Shown here: positions 1 to 13,002 of the stretch, piece by piece
How the letters are laid out: each line of letters starts with the position of its first letter
Numbering within the stretch: position 1 is the stretch's first letter
Origin: Jackrogersella multiformis
Lineage: Eukaryota; Ascomycota; Sordariomycetes; Xylariales; Hypoxylaceae
Assembly: GCA_902806575.1 (NCBI GenBank)
Contig: CADCXD010000005.1
Coordinates: 620,001-684,000 of the forward strand
Length of the DNA stretch: 64,000 nucleotides
Direction of reading: 5' to 3'
Notes under the pieces: model-generated
Databases searched by the model: none
Told to the model about the DNA's origin: nothing
What the model saw: the letters and a program-made list of their open reading frames with translations, nothing else
Position numbers and translations under genes: made by a program

Positions 1-823
1 TAGTCGAATATCCGTATTGTTACAACTGATTAAGACGCACGTACGGTATCATACACGCTACATAGGTAGTTACCTTTCTATAACCGAAACTTTAATATTG
101 CTGACTTATTTCACGGTGTGATATGATACGATCCTTTCACCTTAGCTTTGTTTTGATTCATCAGACTGTGACTAATTCTATCCAGGTTAACGAGTTCGGG
201 TGTGACTCATTTTTATCTATTGAATTCTCTCAGGGGAATGACGCTGACTATCTAGGTTAATTGGGTATACCTAGGTACTTTACTTCATGTTACTATTAAC
301 TAGTTCTAGTCTCTTAAGATCATGCTTTGGCCCATACGGAGAAGGTGGTGTCAAGGCATCCCACAGGCTCCAGAGCAAGGTTACGAAAGATCGCTACGAC
401 TACAATACTATAATGGCATTAGGGAGGTGAGGGAGAAAAATAACGACGCTCTACAATTGGCCTGGTTAGGTACCACCGTTAGTGCAGTGGGCTCGCCGGT
501 TGTCTTCGACGGTTGGGATGAACTCATTAAGCCCATGCCTAGTTAGAGAACACACTCTATAACGCGAAAATCTAGAATTACTCATTCACCACCAATCAGA
601 TTTATCAATCCAGCATTTGTATTGGGATTACTAGAGTATGGTGATACGTCAAGTCATGAAAGCGTAGCTATACCGTTAACCATCAAACATCGTCCAAACG
701 CCCCCCCCTAACCCACCCCACTCGCCGACCCCTATTCCCCACACCATCTCTTGCCACTCTAGGTACCCAGGCCTAGCCAGACGCTACCTACTCAGGGGAA
801 ATTCAACTCTTGCTTAGGACGGC
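1..823. other. left edge, no supported gene
   Basis: AT-rich stretch downstream of the PKS stop codon. It holds a C-rich run near 700-735 and a 74-codon open frame at 322-546 that resembles nothing I know. That frame has no visible partner exon and I do not call it a gene. The left border of the gene cluster cannot be placed because the window begins here. Confidence 0.6.
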
Positions 824-3800
824 TCATTCCTTTCGCTCCGCGGCCTCCGCTTCTGCGTCCTCAGCCAGCTTCCGAACTGACATTGTAGCACTCAACAACT
901 TTAGCATAGCGATGTCCTTTCCAAATGTACCAAGGAGCCAGTTTCGTAGCTCAGCTGCGACCATACTATCTATGCCGTAGTGGCTAATCGCCTTCTCCTC
1001 GTCTATCTCGTCGGCTGGGATGTAGAGGAGGCGCGAAATCTTGCCCCTGATCTTCTCTAGTGTCGTAACCTCTTCCACGCCAGTATCTCGTTTGTCTTGT
1101 TTGGTAGAAGAGAGGAGAGAAGTGGCTTGAACTAGGTTTTGCAACCGCGGGTCGTGATACCAGAGCATATCCGACAGGGGATACTTTTTGTCGACATTCC
1201 TGAGACCTGCAGGCTCGATACCTACCAGCAAATGTCCTAGTGTCTGCGGGTCATACTTGAAAGTCGGATCTTGAATATCCTTAACGGATGGAGCAGGCAA
1301 GATGCCCTGGTCGCAGTACTGCAGGAATTCATCTTCGCTATTGCCGTAAAAGCCGTTTCTGACCATGGCTTGCTGGTATCCAGGCATGTACGAAACGATA
1401 CCGACGCCCAAGATCTGACTGAGAGCTAGACTGGTGCATGGCAGTCCTTGCGACCGACGGTGCCGCGCGAAAGCATCGAGGAATGCGTTGGAGGCTAGGT
1501 AGTTGCTCTGGGTAGCAGTGCCGAAGATGACGGTCCACGAAGACCACAGCTCGAAGAAATCTAAAGGGCAATTGATCGTTGCCTTATGAAGGTTCAATGT
1601 GCCCACCACACGTGGCTGGACAGTGGAATTAAATCGATCAAGCGGCATGGAATCAAACATGCCATCGTGGAGAGTGAGTGCGCCCTGGACGACACCTTTG
1701 ATAGGGTATTGAGCTGAGTCGACTGCTGCCTGCACATCAGCGAGAGACGCCACGTCTCCCTTAACTACCTTTACATCGACGCCGATGTCCTCGAGCTCGT
1801 CTAGGAAAACTTTAGCTTCGTCATTGGCAGCCCCTGAGCGCGAGAGGTAGACGAGATGTCGGGCTCCGCGCGAAACTGCCCACGCGCTAAAGCTTCGGCC
1901 TAAACCTCCCAAGCAACCAACCAGTAGGTATGCAGCGTTGGGATCAAACTGGGCGGTGAAAGGATCCTGTTGTATCTGCAAAATATGTAAGTCGTTGCGT
2001 ATGGATGAGCTCGTTGGCGAACACCTACACTAACTCCATCTTGTGACTGGTCATCGTAGTCGAGGAGAAGCTTTCCGATGTGGGCGCCCTTGGCGAATGT
2101 CATAAAGGCTTTGTCGATCTCCGCGATGTTGAATTTTTGCAGAGGCAGAGGCGTGATATGGCCTTCGGACTTGAGCCGTTGGATTTTTCTCATCAACCTG
2201 ACACATGTTAGCAGAGGGGATATTATTTGTGCTATGGACGAAAGATGTACCTGGCGGTTATGTGAGGATTGGTTTTACTCATGACCTCAAGATCGAACGA
2301 TGAGAAGGTAGCATTGCGTCTGAAGACATCAAGGCTCAAGGACCCGTTGTCTAAAACCTCCGTCCTTCCAATCTCGATGAACCTTCCGCCACTAGCGGTC
2401 GTTTTCCAGTACTCGTGCATGAGCTCCCCGCGAGCGCTGCACAGGATCACGTCGATTCCCTTGCCGCCGGTCTTTTCGAGGACTCTCCGCGCCGTGAACT
2501 TCTCGCGTGACGGGAAAACGTGGTTTTCCTCGATGCCAAACCCCATTGCTAGCAACTCTGTCACTTTAGCCCGTGTGCCGACGGTAGCGAAGATCTCAGC
2601 TCCGATCATACGAGCAATCTGGCAGGCTGCCAGCCCGACAGCGCCAGTTGCGGACTGGATCAGGACCGACTCGCCCTTTTCGAGTCTACCCAGGTCGATG
2701 AGACCGTAGATAGCAGTACTGAAGGCGATCGGCAACGTGGCTACCCCTTCGAGGGTATCGCCGTCCTCAAGCCGCTGGCAAAACGCGGCCTTGTCTCTCA
2801 CAAAGTTGCCAAACTTGGCGAAAGACTGGCAGTATACCAAGTCGCCAACTTTCAGGTCCTTTACTTTACTACCTACTCGTGTGATAGTACCGGAGCACTC
2901 GTCACTGAAGGTATTGGAATGGTGCCGGCCGGTTAAGACTGCGATGTCTTTGTTGTTCACGCCAGCATACCTGACCTCGATTTCGACTTCGTCCGCGGGA
3001 AGGGGCTTGGAAAACTCTGGGTCCTGCCTGAAGTAAACTGTGCTCAAGACCCCGGGCATCTCAATTGCGACTTGGAAAGGCGTCGCTTTCAAGTTCTTGA
3101 GGGGCACCTTCTTGAGCGCTTGATCCGGATGCGTCGTGGCTTTAGATTTATCGCATAGGATGTCATCAGCTGCCAAGCGGCTTATGTGAAGAATGCCATC
3201 CTTGTAGCGAAATTCAGAATCATCTCTCACCCTGGTGGTGTCTGCCACCCTGACTTCAAGCTGATGGATTAGATTGAACAGCTCCGTGTCGGACGGCTGA
3301 GGAACACGATCGAGATCGAGAATGCTGAAGCGAAGAGAGCTATTCTCTGTCTTGATGCCTCGAGCTAGACCAGAGACCAAGGCATAAGTTGGCTCATTGC
3401 CCATCAAGAGATCTCCGCTCGTCACCCAAAGGGAAGATGTCGAGTTACCCAAGGCCGACTTGAACAGCTCCCACTCTTTGGCAGTGACATTGAGAAAGAA
3501 CGGACTACCCGTTTCCAATACGAAGATAAATCTTCGGTGACGAGCAGCCTCAATTTGTGCAAGTGGCAATATGTCGACAGGTGTTCCACTGGACTTTGCT
3601 ATATGGTCCAGCAGCGACTGAATAAATGAAGGCGGAACGGATCTGTAAATCACAGTAATACCATGTCCTTTGGGCGCTGCGATTAGAGGTGGTACCCTTG
3701 CTACAGACTCCACGGCAGTGGCACAAATAACCGTTGCCGAGACATTACCCCCCGCGTAATCGTCGAGGTAGAAATCGAGACCTGAGAATCCCGAGGCGGG

Positions 3801-6800
3801 AAGAACCGTTTTCCAGAGCGACTTGCCCAAGAAAGGGCCATCGTATCTCGGATAGCTGGGGTCGTGATCGGCCTTCCAGAAGTCGCTGAAGGTTCCTAGT
3901 GTCAGACCGGCGCTGAGCTGAGACTGGGTCAATTCCAACAGGATCATCTTCCCACCAGGCTTAAGCATGTTGCGAATATTAACGAGGGTTCCGTGAATGT
4001 TCGACGTCGCGTGAATGACGTTCGAGGCCACGACGGCGTCCCAATCCTTCTGGTAGCCTTGGGACTCTCCGCTCTTTTCCATGTCGAAGATTCCGAACGT
4101 CATACCGCCATACCGAGAGAATCTCTCTTCTGCATCCGCCAAGAAAGAAGGAGTCGTATCGGTAAAGCGATATTCCGAGTATTGGCGCCAGAGATTGTCT
4201 CCTTTCAGAGCTGGGAGAATCTCGTTAGTGGCGCTGCCAGTGCCTGCGCCGACCTCGAGAATTTTGATATTGGGTTGTCGATGGGCAAGTAATGCCACCG
4301 TTGAAGCCAGCCGTCGGTTTCCTTCCCGGTAAACTTGACCGGTCTCGTAGCTATCCAGCAGCAAGTTGTCTTGTAGCGCTACTTGAATACCCGACTTATC
4401 TCCCCTGTAAATAGCAGGGAGATTGTTGTAAAGATGGCACATGAGTCGGGCCTCGGATGATTGCGGCATCAGAACGCTGGATATGCGCTCTATCTCCCTG
4501 GCCCGGTGCACGTCGCTGTACTGCATGATACTCAAAGCAGGGGAATTGGGGTCAGCTTTAGCAGCTGCAAGCTTCTCCGATATCCAATGTAGCAGCCTCT
4601 GTAGATGAGGCTCTTTTGAACCCTGTTGGAACATATCCAAATGGGTCGCTTGAAAGTGGATTACCTGATGCAATGCGAGATGGTTTAAGGAGGGAATGAC
4701 AGCAGCATCCTTGAGAACCACTGGTGGATACAACTGAGCCATGATATCCGATGTCAGATAGTCAAATTCTGGCTTCCAGACTATGCGCGTATATGGACTA
4801 GACTCATCAATGAACTTGATTGCGGCTTGATCCGACGCAGTGAGGAATATATTCGTTGCCTCCAGCATTATATGGTCGTCGGCTCCGAGGAGGACCACGT
4901 CAGCCGACAAACCACGAATTCCCATCAACGTGGCACTGGCGTATGAATCGGCGGACTTGTGGTTATGTGCCGAATACTTCGGCCATACTTTGACACTTTC
5001 GAATGAAGTAGGCATAAATGCCCGCTTGAACCTCGCGGTCGTGTTCTTATGGGCCGCAAGGATGGAGAGCTGCAGGCTAGCATCAAGAGTAGCAGGGTGG
5101 AGGATGTATCTTGACTCTCCTTTCATAGTTTTTACGGTGGGTTCCAAGTTGACTTGTGCCTGTGTCATGGTCGTATTTCCGATTGCGAAGATATTGGACA
5201 GACCCTTAAATATTGGGCCATAACACAGGCCCGCTCTCGCGAAGCTTTCATACCATTGAGCACTATTTATGGTCCTTTTTCTCGAGGAACACGCCTGGAT
5301 CTCTTTCATCACGAGACTCTCGGGGAATGCTAATTACATCAGTCTCATCTCATTAGGTAGGTGTGTTTGGACGACTTACAATATTCCTCGAAGCTGATCT
5401 CCACCTGTCCTCGACAATTTTCTACGAAGGTGTCAATTCCATCCTCGTTTGCGACGGTAGTGAGAACGAAATCGAAGAGCCATTTGTGGCGCGATATAGC
5501 GTTCAGTGAGGCCGGCCTTAAGGTGAACAAAGTTTCGATCCCGAAGTCATCTTCAGGTACTATGAGGGCTTTGGAAAGGCTGACATTTCGGATATCATAA
5601 TATTCAACATCGGAAGCAGTCAGACCCTCAGTCTCAACAACCTGAGTAGCCGCCTCCAGAACCATGCTCAGGTAGCCGGTGGAGGGGAACACAACCTCCT
5701 TTCCAAGCTTCAGAGACCTGTTAGAGCAGCATGACAGTTTTCGGCGAGAAACCTACACGATGGTCCACCAGCCAGGGGACATTCTTCACAGCCAACTTGT
5801 TTCGCCACAGAGGCTCTGCTTTGTTTGTGCCCGGAATTCTGCTTCCAAGGATATCGTGTCGAGGATGCATGCGCTGTCGCCATTCGCGGGTGTAACGGTT
5901 TTCGAATAACAAGACCTCGCTTGGGTATTGCCACTGGTAGCGGGGCAAGTCCGTGACGACTTTTCCATACTGGTATTGGTTTCCGCCTCGATTTTCTATG
6001 GCATTAACCCGGGCAAGGTCAACTGGGTAGCCCCGGGCGAAAAGGTTGCCTGCAAGTGTTAGTATATCCTTCACGTTATCGTTACCCCTTGTCATCGCCG
6101 AGAGGTATGACGGGAACTTGATGCTTTCGTCCATCGTATTGGATAGCTGTCGCAGAGGTCCCCGGAGCGCTTCGTGAGGGCCGATTTCAATAAGTACGTC
6201 GACTGGAGCCCGAGTGACCAGCTCTGCGACGCCCTGGTGAAACAACACCGGCGACTCGAGATTTTGGCGCCAGTATTTTGAACTCAACATCGACCATGGA
6301 GCGGCATGCCCGTAGACTGAGGAAAAGAAGACAGTCTGGGTAAGGGAGGTCTTGGACACTCGCTTGAGGAATTTGAGGGCTGACTTTTTGGGCATGAGGC
6401 TGTCGAGCTCGCGCTCATACGCGGGTCCGAGGGCCCTCATGTGATCCGAATGGTAAGCATTATTGCTGGTTTGTAGAGTACGACAGAATATTTTCTTCTC
6501 ATCTAGCATGGCCTTGAGCTTTAATATCGCATCAGCATCTCCACTCAGAGTGTGGCTCTCTGGAGAATTGTGACAGGCGACCGTAATTGTGCCCTCATAT
6601 TCGTCGACCAAAGGCTTTATCTGTGAGAGAGGGCCACCGACTACCATCATGAGGCCCTGCGCTTTGTTTTCTAAGCACACCTTGCCTCGAAGGTACGCCG
6701 CAATGATGGCTTCCTGCTCAGTTAACAGGCCAGCAGCAAAGCTAGCAGCTATCTCACCAGATGAGTGGCCGATGACAGCGCGAGGCGTCACGTTCCACTG

Positions 6801-9096
6801 GGAAAGAAGTTCCACGATGGTGATCTGTAGGGCAGTCACCAACGGCTGTGAAAGCTGTGCCTTATGGACTAAGCTGTGTTCGGGATCCTGCTTCAGGGCT
6901 TCCTCGATGCTCCATTCCCGGAAATTTCCCTCGTCTAGGTCATCCAGATATTTATCAAGCCGTCGGATTGTGGCCAAGCAGCTAGGATACTCGTCCATCA
7001 ACGCCACGCCCATACGGGCCCATTGAGCCCCCTGGCCCGTGAAGATGAACCCTGCAGTAGGACTAGCAGTGGCGGGTACTTTAAACGGTTGTGGCATCAT
7101 CTCTGGCAGTCTACTTCCACCTTCGGTGATGTTCTTTATGACGAAAGATCGGTGCTGGAATAGACTACGCCTGCAACTCAGGGTGTATGCAATGTCGCTC
7201 AAGTTCCATTGGCCATGACATGCAGCTAAAGCGTCGTAATTTGCTTGTAGTGTCTTTTCATCATGCGCCGAGAAAGGGAACAGAAATTGCTGCTTCCTCA
7301 AAGTAGCTCGTGAATTATTCACACTCGGTGTGCGAGACATGTTGCCGTTTGTATAGCCGTTTGTATTATCATTAATATGACCCTTCGAATGCCCGTTTCT
7401 ATGACCGTTCATGTGTCCATTGAGGCTTGGGTGGTTAGGGGTCCCGCTAGGGGACGGCAGCCTGGAAATTCCATTTTTATTAACGAAGTTCTCAGTGCTA
7501 GATGATTGAACACTAGCTTGGTGGCGAGATCTGTAGCCGGGGAGTAGCGTGTCGACAGATTCGACGATAGCCTACACGGGCGAGAAGTTAGGGATGAATG
7601 CTCTAGGTCTTTTGTAGCACATACATGAGCGTTAGAGCCTCCGTACCCGAACGAGTTGATGCTTGCTCTCCTGATAGGTAGATCCGGCCACGGGAGACTC
7701 TCGGTAACTATCTTTAGTCGACCATCCTTTAAATCTATATTTGGATTTAGAGTCGTGATTCCAATCGTGGGTGGGATCACGCCTCGTTCTATTGCCAACA
7801 CAGATTTCATCACACCGGCAAGGCCGCTAGACGGCTCGCTGTGTCCCATATTGGACTTGATGGATCCGATCAATAATGGATTTGAATTCGACCTGGTGTT
7901 GGCAAATACCCTACCAATTGCGGATACTTCGATTGGATCACTGAAGGGAAATTAACATATGTTCTGGGTATATCATAGGAGCTGAGTGCTTACCCGACGG
8001 GAGTACCGGTTCCATGACACTCGAAATAGCCGGTCAGAGACATGTCTAGGTCTCCAGCTCGTTCATATGCTCTCCGCATACAAGCTTCTTGCCCCTCCGG
8101 ACTAGGATGCGTGATGCCTCCTGTGCGTCCATTTGCATTGAACGATGTCCCTCGGATAACAGCCCTGATCGGGTCACCTTCGGCAACAGCATCGGACAGT
8201 TTCTTTATGTAGAGCGCCCCGATCCCGTCAGCCCGGGCATATCCATCGGCTACCAACTTGATTAGTAATCTGCAAGAGAATGGAGCCCAATGCCTTCAGT
8301 ACTTACCTCGTGAATCGAACGTATGGCAGACTGAGGTGGGCGAAACAGCACCCAAAACAGATGAGAAAATCTGACACTCAGGGGTCAGAATGAGGTTGGT
8401 CCCTCCAACTATGGCTGCGTTACAATCTCCAGTTTGGATTGCCGAGCAAGCGAGATGGAGCGCATAAAGTGAACTAGAACAAGCCGTGTCGAGGGTCATG
8501 GATGGGCCTTTAAGATTGAAGATGTAGTTGATCCGGTTGCTGAGAATCGCAATGCCGCTGCCAGTGACAGAATACGGCAGTGCATTCTCGGGATCACGGT
8601 AGTGCATGAGCTGATGATCGTAGTTGAAATTTCCCACAAAGGTTCCGGTATTGGATCCGGAGAGTTTGTGAAGAGGCATACCTGCAGACTCAAAGGCTTC
8701 ATAGACAACCTCCATGAACTTTCTCTGAGCGGGATCCAACGTAAGGACTTCCTTTGGATGGATTCCAAAGAAACTTGCGTCGAATTGTCGCACATCCGAC
8801 TTGAGAAAGCAGCCTCCCTCAGTTCTAAAGGAGCCTGGCCTGTTGCCATCGTGATGGTAGAACGCGTCACCATTAATCCTGTCTTTGGGGAATTTGCTGT
8901 ACGAGTTTCGCTTTGACTCCAGATAGTCCCAAAGCTCAGACGGAGTCTCCGAATCGCCAGGCCATCGACATCCTAAGGTGCTGTTAGTTAAATGGCTTCT
9001 GTGCTGATCATATTTCCACGACTTACCCATCCCAATAATGGCAATAGGCTCTAAGGCCGTTGAGATTGGTGGCTCCGTGATGGTGATTGGTACCAT
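824..9096 (-). CDS. highly reducing polyketide synthase (KS-AT-DH-MT-ER-KR-ACP)
   Basis: Iterative type I PKS, 2616 aa in nine exons: 9096-9027, 8972-8307, 8249-7994, 7940-7625, 7571-5757, 5707-5380, 5329-2251, 2197-2029 and 1975-824. Introns are 49-57 nt. The KS (about 16-440) rejoins IIGMGCRWPGD across intron 1 and has Cys in DTACSSS, His in ECHGTGTPVG and His in NMGHSEP. The AT (about 607-930) has GHSSGE with Ser706. The DH (from about 1030) has the His of WLVDH and Asp1233 in HPATLDASLQ. The C-methyltransferase has EVGAGTGSA near 1510. The ER (from about 1909) has QSATGAVG at 2042-2049. The KR has VGCLGGLG at 2251-2259 and Tyr2392 in SNYLASNAF. The ACP has GIDSM with Ser2570. There is no TE or terminal reductase, so release must be in trans or spontaneous. 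The start was chosen just ahead of the KS; an in-frame ATG at 9156 would add 20 residues. A fully reduced, methylated chain is inferred, because all reductive domains look intact. Confidence 0.95.
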
Positions 9097-10081
9097 CGTG
9101 AAGGGTAGCTGGATTGGAAATCTAATAACGCTATAGGCACAGTAATGCAAGAACAAATTGGAGGGTGTTGTAGGAAGTACCGTAAAACGAGGCTTAACTT
9201 ACAGCCTAGAAGGGTTTCAAAGAGTTGAAGAAGCCCTCGCACATTGCAACACTGCTTAATCTAGGCCTTTAGAATTAGTGTCAAATTATCTTGATACCTA
9301 CTGAATCCATATATGAATATTTACTTTTCATATACCGACTGGGTACTGTGCTTGCATAAACCGTCGACGCCAATAGTTGTCTAAGGTATAACTTAAACCG
9401 ACTTAACATCGTACCTAGGTACCTAGTAATTCGCCCTGCAACATAAATTAGGTACGTAGATCTTGACACAGTGCATGGTAAGAGCAGAGCTTGATGTGTG
9501 GTGTATGGTAGAGCAATGGATTCAGAAGCAAGTAAGCCAATGAACACGTAGGTCAGCTCTCCTCGGCATGACATCTGACTGCATTGGTGCGCATGAAGTA
9601 AGCACGTTCAGCTTCACAGAGGGTCTCGAAAGGGAGCCCAGGGTTGATGCAACTAATGCAATGATGCCAGCGTGCATATAGGATGACTGCTTTGCAGCTC
9701 TTACCTTGTAGTTTGAGTCACATTCAACCACAACCAACTCGATAGCCCAGAACGGACCACTTGAGGGTGGCTTGAGCCCGGGAAGTTGTCAGTACCTTGA
9801 CATTTGGTCTAACAGTCTCCTGATTCTAGGTAGACTTGCGATAGAAATATATTATTCTGTAGTAGCTGATCTTGGCCGATCGGCCATGGGCGCTTAGACT
9901 CTTCTCTGCTATGCTAGTTAGTAAAATACGTTTTTAATGTTCATAAATGTAAGGCTATGTTCACGTTGGGATGGCCTATCGTCTTCCAGCAGGTGTGATT
10001 TTGTTTCGATCTGGATTGTCTCCCGCCCAGTTTCCTTGTAGCTTCTTGCGATCAAAGCATTTCCAGTCAGCCTCCCTTAAC
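9097..10081. promoter_or_regulatory. divergent promoter region, PKS / FAD oxidase
   Basis: About 1 kb between two head-to-head cluster genes, so both promoters must lie here. I see no convincing TATA box or regulator site. A CTAGGTACCTAGGTA-like palindrome near 9410-9430 belongs to the dispersed repeat family. The small open frames at 9281-9737 are not supported as genes. Confidence 0.5.
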
Positions 10082-11961
10082 ATGTCGAACTACATGGGAT
10101 GGCTATATCTGCTCTTTTTCATTATATCCGCTTGGATACACACAATTATAGCAGATAATTCATCGGCTATATATCCTTTCCCACTAAATAGCCAGCAGGC
10201 GGTGCTATATGGAGGTCAAGGCGACAATACAGGCTGCCTAACCCCTGAAGCCTACTTGAGGCTCGGTCTAAAGCACGAACTATCGAAGCGATTATCGGAC
10301 AAGGCTGGGGTGTTCATAGAGGGGCAAGAAATGTTCTCGGTGCTTGATTCTCGATATACCAATTACAAACGACCACAGTATATAGCTGCTGTCCAAGTTG
10401 CAGTAGAACAAGACGTCATTGAAAGTGTGAGACATGTGCTCTAAACTCTTACGTATATCTTAACTCACTATGTATAGGTTAATTATGCGCGCTCGAGGGG
10501 TATCCAGTTCGCTGCTCGGGGTGGAGGCCATAGTCTCACCACCTCGCTCCGCCGCATCAAGGGCGCTATTGTCATTGACATGCGTAAACTGAACAGCGTC
10601 AAGTACGACGAAAAGAAAAGGCACATAACTGTAGGTGGCGGTATCACAACAGGAGAGTTTGCGAACGCAACCTACTCCCGGGGGATGGAAGTTAGTAAGC
10701 ACCTAACAAATTTCCTTGGGTCCCTTTTTTCGCGAATGGGCAATTTAGTGAACGCATGGTGATATATCATAGACTAATGTGTCTAAGCGGTGGGGTCGTG
10801 CCCTTGTACTGGTGTTATGGGGATCTCGCTAGGGGCGGGAATCGGCCGACTCCAGGGAAAGTATGGCTACCTCAACGATAACATGATCTCGGCCCGTCTA
10901 CTTCTAGCGAACGGAACCGTTGTTGAAGCCTCCCACAATATGAATAAAGACCTCTTCTGGGCCTTGCGTGGTGCCGGACACAATTTCGGGATTGTACTGG
11001 AAGCCACATATCAGGTATATCCGCAGTTGAACGACGGAAAGCACTTTGTTGTGGATTTTGAATTCGATCTAGACAAGGTGGAGGATATTTTTGAAGCGTT
11101 GAACGCCATTTCCGACCCAATGCCAAAAGAAGTTGCAGTGTTCGTGATAGGTCGGCGGCAAGGAGCGAATGGAAAAGTCAGTGTTACTAAGTAAATCGCA
11201 ATGCGTGGTAGTGCGTACTGACGATCCCTTAGCCTACAATAAACGTCAATTTAGTATACTCTGGTCCGGAGAAAGAATCAGCTCCATTTGTTAAGCGATT
11301 CGAGGGTATATCGCCTGTTTGGAAGAACGCAAAGACAACTACATGGGATGCGCTACCATGGGCAACTTACAACGGACTGAACAACGTCCTTTGCACACCC
11401 CAGGGATGGGCAAGGTTCTCCGTGAAGAATTTCTATGCCGCAAACGTGGAAAAGTACGATATCCCAACTATGCGTGCCTATTTCGATGAGTGGCGAGACA
11501 TGAACGAAAAATACCGTGTTGAAGCCATGTTCAGCAATATGTTCGAATCTTTTTCCCAGCAACGCGTCCGCGAAATCCCCGACGACGCTACGGCTTATCC
11601 ATGGCGCCATGGGTCCCAGCATTTCCTGTGAGTTGCCCTGCGCGTCCGATCTCCTCCCGAGCCCACTAACTCGTGATACACCAGGATGATCGAAGCAGCA
11701 TATAACAATTCACTCGACGAAGACCTATTTGATAAGTGGCTCTCAGATCAACAAGACCACTTTATCGAAACTTCAGGTTATGGAAGACTGCAGCAGTATG
11801 TCAACTATGGTCACGGCTCTAAGGACGCCCCGGAAGCTCTGTACGGTTATGAGCCATGGAGGCTTGAGAAGCTCAGATATCTTAAAAAGGAATTCGACCC
11901 GGAGGGTTGGTTTAATGGATATCAGCCGCTTTTAGAAGAAGACGAGCTGAAGGAGTTGTAG
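10082..11961 (+). CDS. secreted berberine-bridge-type FAD-linked oxidase
   Basis: Five exons: 10082-10426, 10478-10694, 10788-11176, 11233-11627 and 11685-11961, giving 540 aa. The N terminus (YMGWLYLLFFIISAW) is a likely signal peptide, which decides the start at 10082; an ATG at 10094 is also possible. The FAD-binding PCMH domain carries AARGGGHS with His133 and GSCPCTG with Cys192 and Cys194. The His133-Cys194 spacing is close to that of enzymes with doubly attached FAD. The C-terminal BBE region has YVNYGHG and ends in the usual DPEGWFNGYQPL. Such enzymes oxidise alcohols, amines or C-H bonds using O2. The exon 3 donor (GTCAGT) is unusual but is the only one that keeps the frame. The gene is divergent from the PKS, so a tailoring role is likely; the substrate is unknown. 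Confidence 0.9.
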
Positions 11962-13002
11962 AAAAGAAGTTTCCTCCCATACCCACTACATACTGAGGTA
12001 GGCGGCACCAAATGATTAAGAAACGAATAAGAGGTGTCGAAAACAGAAGATTTTTGAAAGTTATGGGGATAGTTATTGATAAAGAGCAGAATGTGTTATC
12101 GAGTAGAATCCGCACAACCAATATTGCATATAAATGTGATCGTAGCCTTGTCTCGCTTATGATAGGCTAGGTACCTAGGTAGGTATGGTATGATGAGCAA
12201 TGAGAGATGGGGATGACCCTATCTCATCGATTCCTGGCAGGTAAAAAGACACGTCGAGCTCGTATCTCGTCTCGAAGGCCATCCCGTATCGCGATGAGAC
12301 CTTCGTTTCTCCGTCGACATTCCCGTACGATCTTGTCGTGCGTATCCACACCTAGGTACCTAGGTAAGTAAGAGAGGTAGCAAGAGACCTGAGATTATGA
12401 AGAGAAACAAACAGTAAGCTAGAAACGTAAGTCCCTAATGTGTTAGCTACCTAGGGTACCATTTAAATACGGGATGGCAAATCGCCACGTTACACTTCAA
12501 ACAACGACCTCGCGTTTTAAGTTCCATGTATATAAATTAGTAGGTGTCATTCAAATGCGTTCGCTGCAGGTGGTGAATGATGGTCAATCCTCAGCTGATC
12601 TTGAGGGCATAATATTGTTGTTGTTGTGTTCTAAGTTCTAACGTTACAGCGGAGACAGAGAAACTCCATCTATCGCTCATTTGTCATGTGACTACCCCTA
12701 TTTACCCCACACAGCCACACTCCCCATTAGCATTGGGAATTATTAATAGGTAAATACCTAGTTCGTTCGTGACTAAACAGCACCGCCACAATGAGTCAGC
12801 AGACACTGCTACAATGTAGAGTATCAGGCAGTCAGGTGACCAATAAGATTAAGACAGAGTTTCTCCGTCCCAGATTGAATTTGAAAACTTAAGAAACTAC
12901 AACAATATCATCAACACCACACGCCACACACCATTGGTCACATTTACCTAGTTGCTGGCGGTTCGGAATCTTCACTACCTAGGGCAGGTATCCCTTGCCT
13001 TC
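11962..13002. other. intergenic, palindrome repeats
   Basis: No gene seen. It lies between the 3' ends of two convergent genes. It contains CCTAGGTACCTAGGTA-type palindromes near 12167-12186 and 12351-12370 and otherwise AT-rich sequence. Confidence 0.6.

Noticed and set aside
322..546. 74-codon open frame at the left edge
   Set aside because: No recognisable domain, no splice partner, length expected by chance.
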